This document shows, piece by piece, positions 51,840 to 60,530 of a DNA stretch of 64,000 nt. The DNA is from Prevotella multiformis DSM 16608 (GTDB taxonomy: Bacteria > Bacteroidota > Bacteroidia > Bacteroidales > Bacteroidaceae), in NCBI RefSeq assembly GCF_000191065.1, contig NZ_GL872282.1, positions 365,167-429,166 on the forward strand, in the 5' to 3' direction. The stretch's first letter is position 1. The number at the start of each line of letters is the position of its first letter. The notes below the pieces were generated by a model, which saw only the letters and a program-made list of their open reading frames with translations, was not told the DNA's origin and ran no database searches. A program made the translations under genes and the position numbers.

Positions 51840-52128
51840 ATCCATTGTTTCCGGGGGCCGTGCCAAAAGTCCACAGGCGGCAGGAACCGGCCTTCTTTCA
51901 TCCAGTCGCCGGCGGCACAAGCCTCTTCTTTCACGGCAAAAACCGGCTTCATACAAGCAAAAGACTGTAAGCGTATATGTCCTCAGCACAACCGATGTTC
52001 ACCGCCAGCACGATGTGTGACGGGCATCAACACATTTGCCGAAAAGGCCGGATCACCCCTGTCGCTATACAATCGGACAAGACACCCGAAGGAGGTCCTG
52101 TACGGGAAATGTCGGACGGACGGCAATA
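51840..52128. other. Gene-free stretch
   Basis: Separates element copy B from the radical SAM operon. With the repeats to the left it gives about 1 kb without a gene. No feature recognised. Confidence 0.4.
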
Positions 52129-52746
52129 TCATACCAGATATGTGAACTGGTCAAAACGTGCAAAGCCCATGGCTTCCAACCGCCGCCGACCCGACAGACG
52201 GGTCGCCTCAGTATTATAACCCGGTATCAAAGGCAGGCGGACAATGACCTTGTCTGCATATCCATTCGCCGACAGCCACTCGAGATTACGGAGCACCTGT
52301 GCATTGTCCTTGCCGGTATAAGCGTTATAGATGGCAGGGGTGAGGTCTTTAATGTCTATATACCAAGTCTGGATCAATGCCGCAACCGATTCAATATTTT
52401 CAAGCGGGACATTGAGCGACGTCTCTACCGTCAGCCGCCATTCCGGGTTCATGATTCCGGAGAAAGTCCTGATGAACTCCGGATATAAAAGCGGTTCGCC
52501 GCCTCCAAAACAGAGACCGCCACCTGTCGCCACGAAGTAAAGGTCATCGATCTCCACCTCGCTGTACAGCTCACCCGGTGTCAGCCTGCGCCACACGCCC
52601 CCGGCCTGCAGACATTGAGGGTTCAGGCAGTACCGGCAACGGAGCGGACAACCATGGAAAGCGACCAGGGTCGTCACTCCCACTCCGTCTGTGCCGATCC
52701 TGTGCCGGTTGACGGCTATAAACGGTGCGGTTATTTCCGACTGCAT
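52129..52746 (-). CDS. Radical SAM activating-enzyme-like protein
   Basis: 205 residues. The [4Fe-4S] motif is C33-PLR-C37-RY-C40. The AdoMet motif GGGEPLL follows near residue 80, then RLTVETSLNV and TWYIDIKDLT, as in the pyruvate formate-lyase activase branch. It is short and lacks additional cysteine clusters. No glycyl radical enzyme lies nearby. Instead it overlaps by 16 bases the end of a gene encoding a cysteine-motif membrane protein, and a paralogue of that protein precedes it. This suggests that those proteins, or a peptide region of them, are its substrates or partners. Confidence 0.88.
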   Translation of the reverse strand: MQSEITAPFIAVNRHRIGTDGVGVTTLVAFHGCPLRCRYCLNPQCLQAGGVWRRLTPGELYSEVEIDDLYFVATGGGLCFGGGEPLLYPEFIRTFSGIMNPEWRLTVETSLNVPLENIESVAALIQTWYIDIKDLTPAIYNAYTGKDNAQVLRNLEWLSANGYADKVIVRLPLIPGYNTEATRLSGRRRLEAMGFARFDQFTYLV

Positions 52747-53426
52747 TTCTCTTTGTGCGACCTGGGGGTCTTTTTTTCAGTTTCTTCCGAAAGAAGCGAA
52801 TCTGGCACAGCCTTCCCTAACTCATACCATTTAGGTAACAGATAGACCATTACTCCATGGGATTCCTTCAGGGTGCTGACGGGCAGTTCACTGTCCAGAT
52901 AAGAAGCTGGTCCGGAAAAGACAAGCGTGTCATTGCAGCCGACGCGCAAAGAAAAGCGTCCATCCTCCCCCAACACGACGCCTTCTGCATCTCCCAACCT
53001 ACGGACAACGGCATGGCAGACGGGCTTATCCGCATACTTGTCCCTCACCTGGCCATTGATCACGACCGAATGCTGCATATCTTCCGTAAGTGCTTCCACC
53101 ACCTCAACTCTCTCTCCTTGGAGCGGCACGTCCATTCCATTCTGTACGCTGTCGGACTTCGGCAGCCTGCTGCATGCGGCAAAAGGGGCGATTGCGACAC
53201 AGGCCCCTGCCGCCAGACCGGCTACCTTTATGTTCCAGCCTTTGCTCATCCGCACTTTCAGCTGCGCCTCCAAGTAACGGATTTCCTGTTCACAGGCAGG
53301 ACAGGTGCCTGTGCAGTCGCCTTCGAAATGGCACTCGGCCGGCTGATAGCTGATGCCGTTTGCATCTGCGATCTTCCGCCGGATACTCTTCAGAATCTTA
53401 CAGGTAATCTTTCCTTTCTTCATCAT
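52731..53426 (-). CDS. Cysteine-motif membrane protein, paralogue 2 of the radical SAM operon
   Basis: 231 residues. The N-terminal cytosolic part (TCKILKSIRRKIADANGISY) leads to four cysteines, C32-x5-C38-x3-C42-x2-C45, followed by EQEIRYLEAQL. A membrane span (about 67-84, KVAGLAAGACVAIAPFAA) then precedes an outside part weakly resembling a carboxypeptidase regulatory-like domain (INGQVRDKYADKPV, GEDGRFSLRVG). The C-terminus is basic. It is about 55 percent similar by eye to the upstream paralogue over the first 60 residues and diverges outside. The last 16 bases overlap the radical SAM gene. Confidence 0.75.
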   Translation of the reverse strand: MMKKGKITCKILKSIRRKIADANGISYQPAECHFEGDCTGTCPACEQEIRYLEAQLKVRMSKGWNIKVAGLAAGACVAIAPFAACSRLPKSDSVQNGMDVPLQGERVEVVEALTEDMQHSVVINGQVRDKYADKPVCHAVVRRLGDAEGVVLGEDGRFSLRVGCNDTLVFSGPASYLDSELPVSTLKESHGVMVYLLPKWYELGKAVPDSLLSEETEKKTPRSHKEKCSRK

Positions 53427-53447
53427 ACATCCTTAAGACAACGGGAT

Positions 53448-54140
53448 TTACGGTCTGTTCTTCTCTTCATGTGACTTCGGCCTTTGACCCTGCCGGTTAT
53501 AAACATCATCAAAAACCGGTTCTCCAACGACGACTATGCCCAGCAGGCTTTCATCTTCCTCAAGAGCGATGATGTTGCCGGGGGAATGCAGGAGCTTTCC
53601 GGCGAGAATCGTTTTCTTCTTATAGCCGACAAAGGAAACCGTCAAGGAGGCATCGGGCGACATCCTCAAGGAGAACAGGCCTTCCATGTCGGTTACCGTC
53701 CCCCGACCTGTACCCTCTATCAAGACGGAAGCACCCGGCAAAGGTTCCTTGTTCGCTTTGTCTATGACCTTTCCACATATCAGTACCGAATCTGTACGGT
53801 CATCTGACCGCACTCCTGCGCTTACAGCATCTTTCTCCGCTGTGATGACCCGCCCGTCGGGCATCCCCTGAGGATCTGTATTCTGCGCAGCGGCCATCAT
53901 AGGCATGACCGCCGCACAGATGCCAGCAGCGACACCGGCTATTTTCGTGCTGATCCCGCTGTCCTTATTCGCTTTCAACTGCCCCTCAATGTAGCGCAGT
54001 TCCTCTTCACAGACAGGGCAGGTACCTGTGCAGCCGCTTTCATGATGACACTCGGCAGGCTGATAACTGATGCCGTTTGCCTCCGCTATCTTCTTCCGGA
54101 TACCTTTAAGTATCTTACAGATTTCTTTCCCTTTTCCCAT
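53448..54140 (-). CDS. Cysteine-motif membrane protein, paralogue 1 with carboxypeptidase regulatory-like domain
   Basis: 230 residues. The same N-terminal module as its neighbour is present (CKILKGIRKKIAEANGISYQ) with C31-x5-C37-x3-C41-x2-C44. A span at about 64-84 (KIAGVAAGICAAVMPMMAAA) follows, then a well-formed CarbopepD_reg domain (LICGKVIDKANKEPLPGASV, GTVTDMEGLFSLRM, VSFVGYKKKTI). This arrangement puts the cysteines in the cytosol and the beta-domain in the periplasm. First gene of the three-gene operon; promoter at 54180-54187. No enzyme signature; function unknown. Confidence 0.78.
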   Translation of the reverse strand: MGKGKEICKILKGIRKKIAEANGISYQPAECHHESGCTGTCPVCEEELRYIEGQLKANKDSGISTKIAGVAAGICAAVMPMMAAAQNTDPQGMPDGRVITAEKDAVSAGVRSDDRTDSVLICGKVIDKANKEPLPGASVLIEGTGRGTVTDMEGLFSLRMSPDASLTVSFVGYKKKTILAGKLLHSPGNIIALEEDESLLGIVVVGEPVFDDVYNRQGQRPKSHEEKNRP

Positions 54141-54179
54141 AATCAGCTCTTTATAAGTCTACTCTGTAACAGCTGTCTG

Positions 54180-54187
54180 CAAAATTA
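54180..54187 (-). promoter_or_regulatory. -7 promoter box of the radical SAM/cysteine-motif operon
   Basis: Minus-strand TAATTTTG, about 40 bases before the ATG at 54140. Confidence 0.6.
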
Positions 54188-54259
54188 CTGAATTAAAACG
54201 AGACGGACACAGGACAGCTGCCTTTTCATCCTGTTCACCATGTCCGAAGGATCTATACG

Positions 54260-54304
54260 GAAACAGCCATACCCCAGCAGACCGTGCTTTGATATGGCTG
54301 TTTC
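54260..54304 (-). terminator. Hairpin beyond the DASS symporter gene
   Basis: GAAACAGCCATA and TATGGCTGTTTC, perfect 12-base arms with a 21-base loop, about 100 bases past the symporter stop. The T-run is short. Confidence 0.55.
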
Positions 54305-54403
54305 TGTTGACTCCGGAAAGACACGCTCCGGACAAGGCGCAATAACGTCACCGCAGAGAGACCAGCAGCTCACAAGGAGAAAGCTGTCCTCCTGACGGGA
54401 CTC

Positions 54404-55870
54404 CTATCCGAGGAAATGCAGCTGTGCGATGAAATACAGCAGGATATAACCCAGAATAAGTGAGATAATACCGCAGGTAAGTCCGGTATTGAGCATATCG
54501 TTCTGCTTGACCAGCCCCGTAGAGTAAGCGATGGCATTCGGCGGGGTCGAGATCGGAAGACACATCGCCGTAGAAGCCGCAATGGCAATGCCGATGAGGA
54601 CGGTACTTGTACCGCCGATGCCGCCCAGTTTATTACCCATACCGCGGCATACCACGGCAAGAATCGGCACAAGGAGCGCCGCCGTCGCCGTGTTGGAGAT
54701 GAAGTTGGACAGGAAGTAACAGATCAGACCGGAGATAGCGAGGATAACGATAGGACTCCATTCTCCGAACGGAATGCTCTCAATGGCCGCATCCGCCAGT
54801 CCCGAACCGTTCATGCCCAGTCCGATGGCAAAACCGCCGGCTACCATCCAGATGACACTCCAGTTGATTTCCTGCAGATCCTTTGCCGTAATGACACCTG
54901 TGATGGCAAAGAGCCCCATCGGAATCATCGAGACGGTGTTGGTATCAATGCCTGTCACGCTCTTCGGAATCACCCACAACAGGATGGTAATGATGAACGT
55001 GATGATCACCACCCACATACGCCATCCACGATGCACCTCACCGTCGATCTTCAGATGGATGGTCTTCTGCGTGAACGGGAAGAAATGCAGGATGATCCTC
55101 CATGACAGCAGCAGCAGCAGAATGACGAGCGGGAACATGAAGGCCATCCAGTGCATGAAGTCGATGTTCATGTTCAGTCCTTCCGGGTCGTTAAGGTACT
55201 TCAGCGCGATAAGATTCGGCGGCGTGCCGATAGGCGTCCCCATACCGCCGAGGTTGGCCGCAACAGGTATGGACATTGTCAGGGCGATGCGTCCTTTTCC
55301 GTTGGCAGGGAGTGCGGCGAAGACCGGTGCCAGGAAAGTAAGCATGAGCGCTGCCGTCGCCGTGTTAGAGATGAACATCGAGAAGAGTCCTGTGATGAGC
55401 AGGAATCCCAGAAGCACATTCTCACTCTTCTGCCCGAAAGGCCTGATGAGGTTGCGTGCCAGAAGCGTGTCGAGCCCCGACTTGGAGGCTGCTATCGCCA
55501 GAACAAATCCGGCAAGGAAGAGCATAATGATCGGATCGGCAAAAGATGCCATGATCTCCTTTGAGTCAAGGAGGTCGCCGATACCGTCATGCTTGAAGAT
55601 GCCAAAGGCGTTCTTTGACACCGTAACACACATGATGGTCATGATACTCAGAGAAGTCGCCCAGGCGGGGATACACTCCGTCAGCCACGACAAGGTGGCG
55701 AACACAAAGATTGCGATAATGCGTTGTTGTACTACGGTCAGCCCATCAATACCGAAAATGTCTGTGGGCAGATTCCATACGATGGCCGTCACCACGAGGA
55801 TTGCCAGAAGTTCCCAGACTTTCTTCATCTCGATGTGGCTGCTAAGGGCGTTAGACTTTTCTTCTGCCAT
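54404..55870 (-). CDS. DASS (SLC13) family sodium-coupled anion symporter
   Basis: 488 residues, about eleven spans and two re-entrant hairpins. The paired SNT substrate/Na+ motifs are present: FISNTATAALMLTFLAPVFA and NFISNTATAALLVPILAVV, along with GTPIGTPPNLIAL and LPISTPPNAIAYSTG. Members import dicarboxylates, tricarboxylates or sulfate with sodium. By overall pattern a dicarboxylate transporter is most likely. It is monocistronic and divergent from the BtuF-like gene. Confidence 0.9.
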   Translation of the reverse strand: MAEEKSNALSSHIEMKKVWELLAILVVTAIVWNLPTDIFGIDGLTVVQQRIIAIFVFATLSWLTECIPAWATSLSIMTIMCVTVSKNAFGIFKHDGIGDLLDSKEIMASFADPIIMLFLAGFVLAIAASKSGLDTLLARNLIRPFGQKSENVLLGFLLITGLFSMFISNTATAALMLTFLAPVFAALPANGKGRIALTMSIPVAANLGGMGTPIGTPPNLIALKYLNDPEGLNMNIDFMHWMAFMFPLVILLLLLSWRIILHFFPFTQKTIHLKIDGEVHRGWRMWVVIITFIITILLWVIPKSVTGIDTNTVSMIPMGLFAITGVITAKDLQEINWSVIWMVAGGFAIGLGMNGSGLADAAIESIPFGEWSPIVILAISGLICYFLSNFISNTATAALLVPILAVVCRGMGNKLGGIGGTSTVLIGIAIAASTAMCLPISTPPNAIAYSTGLVKQNDMLNTGLTCGIISLILGYILLYFIAQLHFLG

Positions 55871-55967
55871 GGTGTTAGTTGTTTAGATTAAAATCAGATC
55901 GTTAGTAGATATGGCGGCTAAAGTATAAAAAATATTTCTAACACGCAAGCAAATCACTCTTTTTTTG

Positions 55968-55975
55968 TAATTTTG
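55968..55975 (+). promoter_or_regulatory. -7 promoter box of the BtuF/BtuC-like operon
   Basis: TAATTTTG 18 bases before the ATG at 55994. It places an upstream ATG (55973) inside the box, so 55994 is the start. Confidence 0.65.
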
Positions 55976-55993
55976 CACCTAAATCCATCATTC

Positions 55994-57115
55994 ATGCATC
56001 ACTTATCAGCATTTATCCTTGCTTTGCTGCTGTTCGCATCCTGCGGAAGTCCACATGACAGAACAGCCCGGAAGAAAGAGAAAGGAGCGAAGACGGAACT
56101 CCGCTATGCCCAGAACATTTCCATCGAACGGACAGGCGGGTACATTGCGGTCCGGCTGTTGAACCCTTGGAAAAAGAACACCCTTCTGCATACCTATTAT
56201 CTGGTGAACCGCAACTCGAGGGCGGCAGTTCCCGACGACGGCACAAAGATAACCGTCCCGCTCCGGAGAAGCGTGGTCTTCACGACCGCCCATGCCAGTC
56301 TGCTGGAAATGCTGCATGCACAGAAAGCCATCGCCGGCGTGGCCGACCTGAAATACATGCTTATTCCCGACATACAGAACCGTACACGGAAGGGGGAGGA
56401 CATCCGGGACTGTGGGAACGCCATGCAGCCCGACATTGAACGGATCATCGACCTGCATGCCGATGCCCTCCTGCTTTCACCCTTCGAGAACAGCGGAGGC
56501 CATGACCGTCTGGAAGAGACTGGCGTACCCGTCATCGAGTGTGCCGACTATATGGAGGCTTCCGCTCTGGGACGTGCCGAATGGATGAAGTTCTACGGCC
56601 TGCTCTACGGAAAAGAGAAGGAGGCAGACTCGTTGTTCAGCCTCGTAGAACGGAACTACAAGGCTCTGAGCAGAAAGGCGAAAACAAGCAGGACAAAACG
56701 CAGCATCCTCCCCGACAGGAAAGTGGGAGCCGTGTGGTATCTTCCAGGCGGGAAGAGCAGCGTAGGGCTATTGTACAAGGATGCGCAGGGCGGCTATGCC
56801 TATTCGGACGACACGCACAGCGGCAGCATCTCAATGCCTTTCGAGACTATCCTTGACAAGTTCGGACAGAGCGACTTCTGGGTATTGTGCTACAACGGGG
56901 ACTTCAGCCGCAGGAAGCTGCTGGCAGAGTACCAGGGCTATGCCGCATTGAAGCCTTACCGGACGGAAGAAATCTACGGCTGCAAAGTGGACAGCGTGCC
57001 TTACTTCGAGGAAGTAAGCTGGCGACCCGACTGGCTGCTGGCCGACCTGATACAGCTTTTCCATCCCGACCTGCACATCGCCCCCATGCGCTATTACAGG
57101 AAACTGAAAGACTGA
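55994..57115 (+). CDS. Substrate-binding lipoprotein of an iron-siderophore/cobalamin-type ABC transporter
   Basis: 373 residues from the ATG at 55994. Signal and lipobox LLLFASCGS make it a lipoprotein. The fold is Peripla_BP_2: TAHASLLEMLHAQKAIAGVA, MQPDIERIIDLHADALLLSP, GVPVIECADYMEASALGRAE, then VGAVWYLPGGKSSVGLLYKD and PDWLLADLIQLFHPDL. It captures a chelate (siderophore, heme or corrinoid) and hands it to the permease encoded 35 bases downstream. The ligand is not determined. Confidence 0.88.
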   Translation: MHHLSAFILALLLFASCGSPHDRTARKKEKGAKTELRYAQNISIERTGGYIAVRLLNPWKKNTLLHTYYLVNRNSRAAVPDDGTKITVPLRRSVVFTTAHASLLEMLHAQKAIAGVADLKYMLIPDIQNRTRKGEDIRDCGNAMQPDIERIIDLHADALLLSPFENSGGHDRLEETGVPVIECADYMEASALGRAEWMKFYGLLYGKEKEADSLFSLVERNYKALSRKAKTSRTKRSILPDRKVGAVWYLPGGKSSVGLLYKDAQGGYAYSDDTHSGSISMPFETILDKFGQSDFWVLCYNGDFSRRKLLAEYQGYAALKPYRTEEIYGCKVDSVPYFEEVSWRPDWLLADLIQLFHPDLHIAPMRYYRKLKD

Positions 57116-57150
57116 GACGGAACGTGAACACACTCTGACGGTTTTAGACA

Positions 57151-58161
57151 ATGAGACGTAGCATCTGCATCTTTATCATCCTGACGGCGGGCACCGTCCT
57201 GCTGTTCGGGCTGAACCTGACGGTCGGATCCGTCCGGATACCGTTTCCCGATGTGCTGGAGATACTGTCCGGACAATATACGGGAAAAGACAGCTGGCGG
57301 TATATCATTTGGGAGAGCCGGCTTCCACAGGCACTGACGGCCATGCTGTGCGGCAGTTCACTGGCAACCTGCGGCCTGCTGCTGCAGACCGCGTTCCGCA
57401 ACCCGCTGGCAGGACCGGATGTGTTCGGCATCAGCGCCGGAGCCGGACTGGGGGTGGCACTGGTCATGCTGCTGCTGGGCGGTACGCTGTCGACCGCGCT
57501 GTTCTCCGTCTCCGGATTCCTTGCCATCCTCACGGCCGCCTTCATCGGGGCGACCGGCGTGACGGCGCTTATCCTGTTCCTGTCTACCCTGATACGCAGC
57601 AGCATTCTGCTGCTGATCGTAGGACTGATGGTGGGCTACGTCTCCTCCTCCGCCGTCTCCCTGCTGAATTTCTTTGCTTCGGAAGACGGCATACGGAGCT
57701 ATACGATATGGGGAATGGGAAACTTCGGAGGTGTCTCAATGTCTCACATGGCACCCTTTTCCGCCCTTTGTCTGTCAGGTGTCTTGCTCTCGTTCTTCCT
57801 GACCAAACCGCTGAACATCCTGCTCTTAGGACCGCAATATGCCGAGAGCCTGGGCGTGAGCGTCCGCCGGATCCGCAATATCCTATTGCTCATCGTCGGA
57901 CTTCTTACCGCTGCGACGACGGCCTTCTGCGGTCCTGTATCGTTCATCGGACTGGCCATACCGCACGTGGCCCGTCTGCTGTTCCGTACCGGAAACCATC
58001 AGACACTCCTACCCGGGACAGTCCTCTGCGGAGCCGTCATCGCTCTGCTGTGCAACCTTATCTGCTTCCTTCCGGGCGAACAGGGCATCCTCCCGCTCAA
58101 TGCCGTGACACAGCTCATCGGGGCACCTGTCATAATATATGTGATCCTGAGGCAGCCCTGA
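57151..58161 (+). CDS. FecCD/BtuC-family ABC transporter permease
   Basis: 336 residues, about ten spans. Characteristic blocks are RLPQALTAMLCGSSLATCGL, QTAFRNPLAGPDVFGISAGA, AESLGVSVRRIRNILLLIVG (cytosolic coupling helix) and GPVSFIGLAIPHVARLLFRT. It forms the membrane channel for the chelate delivered by the preceding lipoprotein. The expected ATPase gene (BtuD/FecE-like) does not follow: the next gene lies on the other strand, so an ATPase from elsewhere must be shared or the locus has lost it. Confidence 0.92.
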   Translation: MRRSICIFIILTAGTVLLFGLNLTVGSVRIPFPDVLEILSGQYTGKDSWRYIIWESRLPQALTAMLCGSSLATCGLLLQTAFRNPLAGPDVFGISAGAGLGVALVMLLLGGTLSTALFSVSGFLAILTAAFIGATGVTALILFLSTLIRSSILLLIVGLMVGYVSSSAVSLLNFFASEDGIRSYTIWGMGNFGGVSMSHMAPFSALCLSGVLLSFFLTKPLNILLLGPQYAESLGVSVRRIRNILLLIVGLLTAATTAFCGPVSFIGLAIPHVARLLFRTGNHQTLLPGTVLCGAVIALLCNLICFLPGEQGILPLNAVTQLIGAPVIIYVILRQP

Positions 58162-58308
58162 GACCGTCTCTGCCGCCTCCTGCCCGCTCCACAGTGCCTG
58201 CCCTCCTGCCGGAAAGCAGCGGACGCACGGGGGAGGCAAGCCCTGCCATGACAGGCTGCACAGCGGTCCCTGCCGCCTCTTCTCTTTGCTCAACAGAGGA
58301 GAACAGCG

Positions 58309-59103
58309 TCAGAAGCGATACCCGAAGCCAAGCTTCAGATAGACGGGATAGAGATTGAAACTGACCGTCTTGAAACTGCTTTCAAAGATGTTGCTGAAAG
58401 CCCATGTAAGGTCGGCATTCACCGTGAAATGACTGAAGGCGCACCATGTTGCCCCCAGCTGGCCGCCCCACTGGAAATGGCGCAGGTGAGAGGAGAAGTC
58501 ATAAGGGGCGCTGCTCCCGTCATCAAAAGTCAGCTTCTCACCGACAGGCGTACCCTCACGGAGATAGCCGTCGCTCACATATCCGGAGAAATCGCCGTCC
58601 AGCTTGACGGACGAGAACAGTCCCGCACGGAGCTTCCACCGGTCATTGACACGGTAGTCTGCCAGCAGCGGCACAGTGAGCAGCGTCGTGTTATAATCAG
58701 TCTTCACATAGCCCGTCCAATATCCGGCTACACGACTGCCCTCGTAGACGATCTCCGTACTGTAATTCTTCACCGTCGCCCCTGTCAGCATGCCTTTCTC
58801 TTCAATCCGCAGACCGGCAGACAGTCCCCATCTCCGGTTCCGGCCCAGCCACCTGGTCACAGTCCCCTCGAACGTTCCATTGAACTTCGGACTGTAACTG
58901 TTGATCTCCCGTACCTCCACAGGCAAAGGCAAGGGCGATGCGCCGCCGATGTTCACACCGGCCTTTACCTCGTATTCCCATCCGTTATGTTCTGCCGACT
59001 GCAATGCCGGCGTGCGATCCGTCTGCGCCCGACCGGACAGTACACAGCCCCATGCCGCTATGGCGACGATTATATTCGTATGTCTCATCTGCTTATTTTT
59101 CAC
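58309..59103 (-). CDS. Outer-membrane beta-barrel protein (PorT-like)
   Basis: 264 residues. A signal peptide (MRHTNIIVAIAAWGCVLSGRA from the second ATG) is followed by an eight-strand-type barrel: YEVKAGVNIGGASPLPLPVE, GLSAGLRIEEKGMLTGATVK, LLADYRVNDRWKLRAGLFSS, ending LYPVYLKLGFGYRF with terminal Phe. The pattern matches small Bacteroidetes porin/PorT-like barrels of unknown ligand. The gene follows the PCMD lipoprotein gene by 45 bases, so the pair is cotranscribed and may form a surface complex. Confidence 0.82.
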   Translation of the reverse strand: MKNKQMRHTNIIVAIAAWGCVLSGRAQTDRTPALQSAEHNGWEYEVKAGVNIGGASPLPLPVEVREINSYSPKFNGTFEGTVTRWLGRNRRWGLSAGLRIEEKGMLTGATVKNYSTEIVYEGSRVAGYWTGYVKTDYNTTLLTVPLLADYRVNDRWKLRAGLFSSVKLDGDFSGYVSDGYLREGTPVGEKLTFDDGSSAPYDFSSHLRHFQWGGQLGATWCAFSHFTVNADLTWAFSNIFESSFKTVSFNLYPVYLKLGFGYRF

Positions 59104-59148
59104 CTTATTTTATTATACGTATTCCGAAAACGGCACACGGCCCTCCAT

Positions 59149-60267
59149 CTACTCTGAGAACAGCTTGAGTTCGTCCACATACAGCGTGCTGCCCACCGCC
59201 CCGTTGAAAGCGGCTCCATCCTTGCTGGACGACATTATGATGGCAAGACTGTACTTCCCCTGCCGCAGCTTTTCCGGATCTACCGACCGGCCTCCTACGG
59301 CTTTGAAAGGAATGGAGAAGCGTGTCCACTCGTCGGTCTCCCGCCCCTCTTTCAGCTGTGCCAGCAGGACGATCCGGTCGCTCGTCAGCGAGTTCGTTCC
59401 ATCGAGGTAATCCACCCCGTCTCCCGTTTCAAACAATACGGCATAGACGGCAAGGCTGTCTTTCCGGCCGGCAATCTTATTCAGATGCTTGTCTGTAAAC
59501 GTCGGTCCGGCCTTGTACTTGTAGTACCCCACAAGTTCCTTCGGCTTCTTGCGGAAAGGAACGCCGAAGCGGGTGGACTTCGCCGGATTCGAGAAGTTAA
59601 GCTCGAAGGTGCCGGTAAACAGGTTGCCGGCGGCGATAGGAGTCCCCAGCAAAGCAAAAGCAGCCGTACTCACAGTCTGCAGCTTCGCGCATTTTCCTTT
59701 GTATCCTTCTTCCTCCTGGCAGGTCGGATACTTGTCGGCAGTCGCTCCATTGGCAGCAAACAGGAAGCCGGAGTTGCCGCTTCCCCACTCGAACTCATGA
59801 CCGTCCGACGTCTTGTCTACGAGAATGTGAAACAGCTTCTGGACAGGGGCTGCAGGATTCCAGGAATCTCTGTACTCGTACCATTTCATGTTGTCGAAGT
59901 GGTACTCGGTAGCCACGTCGTCCGACACGAATGATACCTTATAGGTCTTCTTCCACCGCCCATCCTGCGATGTCACCGTATAGCTCTGCGGCCGGGTGAA
60001 GTCTCTCTCTGTGCCGCTTGCCGGCTCTATCGTCGCCCCGTCCGTCGTCTTGAACTTCGGGGAAAGACGATCCAGTTCCTGCCACCCATTGACATAAAAA
60101 AGCACCTCGTTGTTCGTGACGACCGGTTTGCGGATAAGCGTTACACCCTCCACCGACACGTCGGTGATGTCGGCCTCGGCGTTCAAAGCCTCTTCCCTGA
60201 TGCAGGACGACAGCATGAGCCCTGCCATCAGGACAAGAAGGGCAAGACGTATGGATTCTTTTTTCAT
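59149..60267 (-). CDS. PCMD-domain lipoprotein
   Basis: 372 residues. The lipobox LMLSSCIRE gives lipidation at Cys22. A short beta-domain (DITDVSVEGVTLIRKPVVTN to VTSQDGRWKKTYKVSF) precedes the PCMD domain (putative carbohydrate metabolism): FEWGSGNSGFLFAANGATAD, LLGTPIAAGNLFTGTFELNF, STRFGVPFRKKPKELVGYYK and GSTLYVDELKLF. Such proteins are frequent next to outer-membrane barrels in Bacteroidetes and are thought to bind glycans. Promoter at 60306-60313. Confidence 0.88.
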   Translation of the reverse strand: MKKESIRLALLVLMAGLMLSSCIREEALNAEADITDVSVEGVTLIRKPVVTNNEVLFYVNGWQELDRLSPKFKTTDGATIEPASGTERDFTRPQSYTVTSQDGRWKKTYKVSFVSDDVATEYHFDNMKWYEYRDSWNPAAPVQKLFHILVDKTSDGHEFEWGSGNSGFLFAANGATADKYPTCQEEEGYKGKCAKLQTVSTAAFALLGTPIAAGNLFTGTFELNFSNPAKSTRFGVPFRKKPKELVGYYKYKAGPTFTDKHLNKIAGRKDSLAVYAVLFETGDGVDYLDGTNSLTSDRIVLLAQLKEGRETDEWTRFSIPFKAVGGRSVDPEKLRQGKYSLAIIMSSSKDGAAFNGAVGSTLYVDELKLFSE

Positions 60268-60305
60268 TACATTCAGTTTTATTCATATATACTTCAATCC
60301 GTCTG

Positions 60306-60313
60306 CAAAGGTA
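60306..60313 (-). promoter_or_regulatory. -7 promoter box of the PCMD/barrel operon
   Basis: Minus-strand TACCTTTG about 40 bases before the ATG at 60267. Confidence 0.65.
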
Positions 60314-60453
60314 AAGAAAAAAACGCTTTATGCAAATTTTCTCCGGACATATCAGCCCGCGACGTACGGGGAACTGAATGGGAAAAGCCGAAAGTACAGA
60401 GAACCGCCAGGGAGAATATCCGTGGCGCAGGCGGGTTATTCAAAACAAAACAG

Positions 60454-60461
60454 TACCTTTG
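60454..60461 (+). promoter_or_regulatory. -7 promoter box of the SDR gene
   Basis: TACCTTTG, 70 bases before the ATG at 60531. It lies inside a longer open frame and excludes the upstream starts. Confidence 0.65.
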
Positions 60462-60530
60462 TACCCGGAACATCCCATGCCGACATGGCAACAGGGGGTT
60501 CTGAAAAAACTTATAAAGAAACAGACAACT

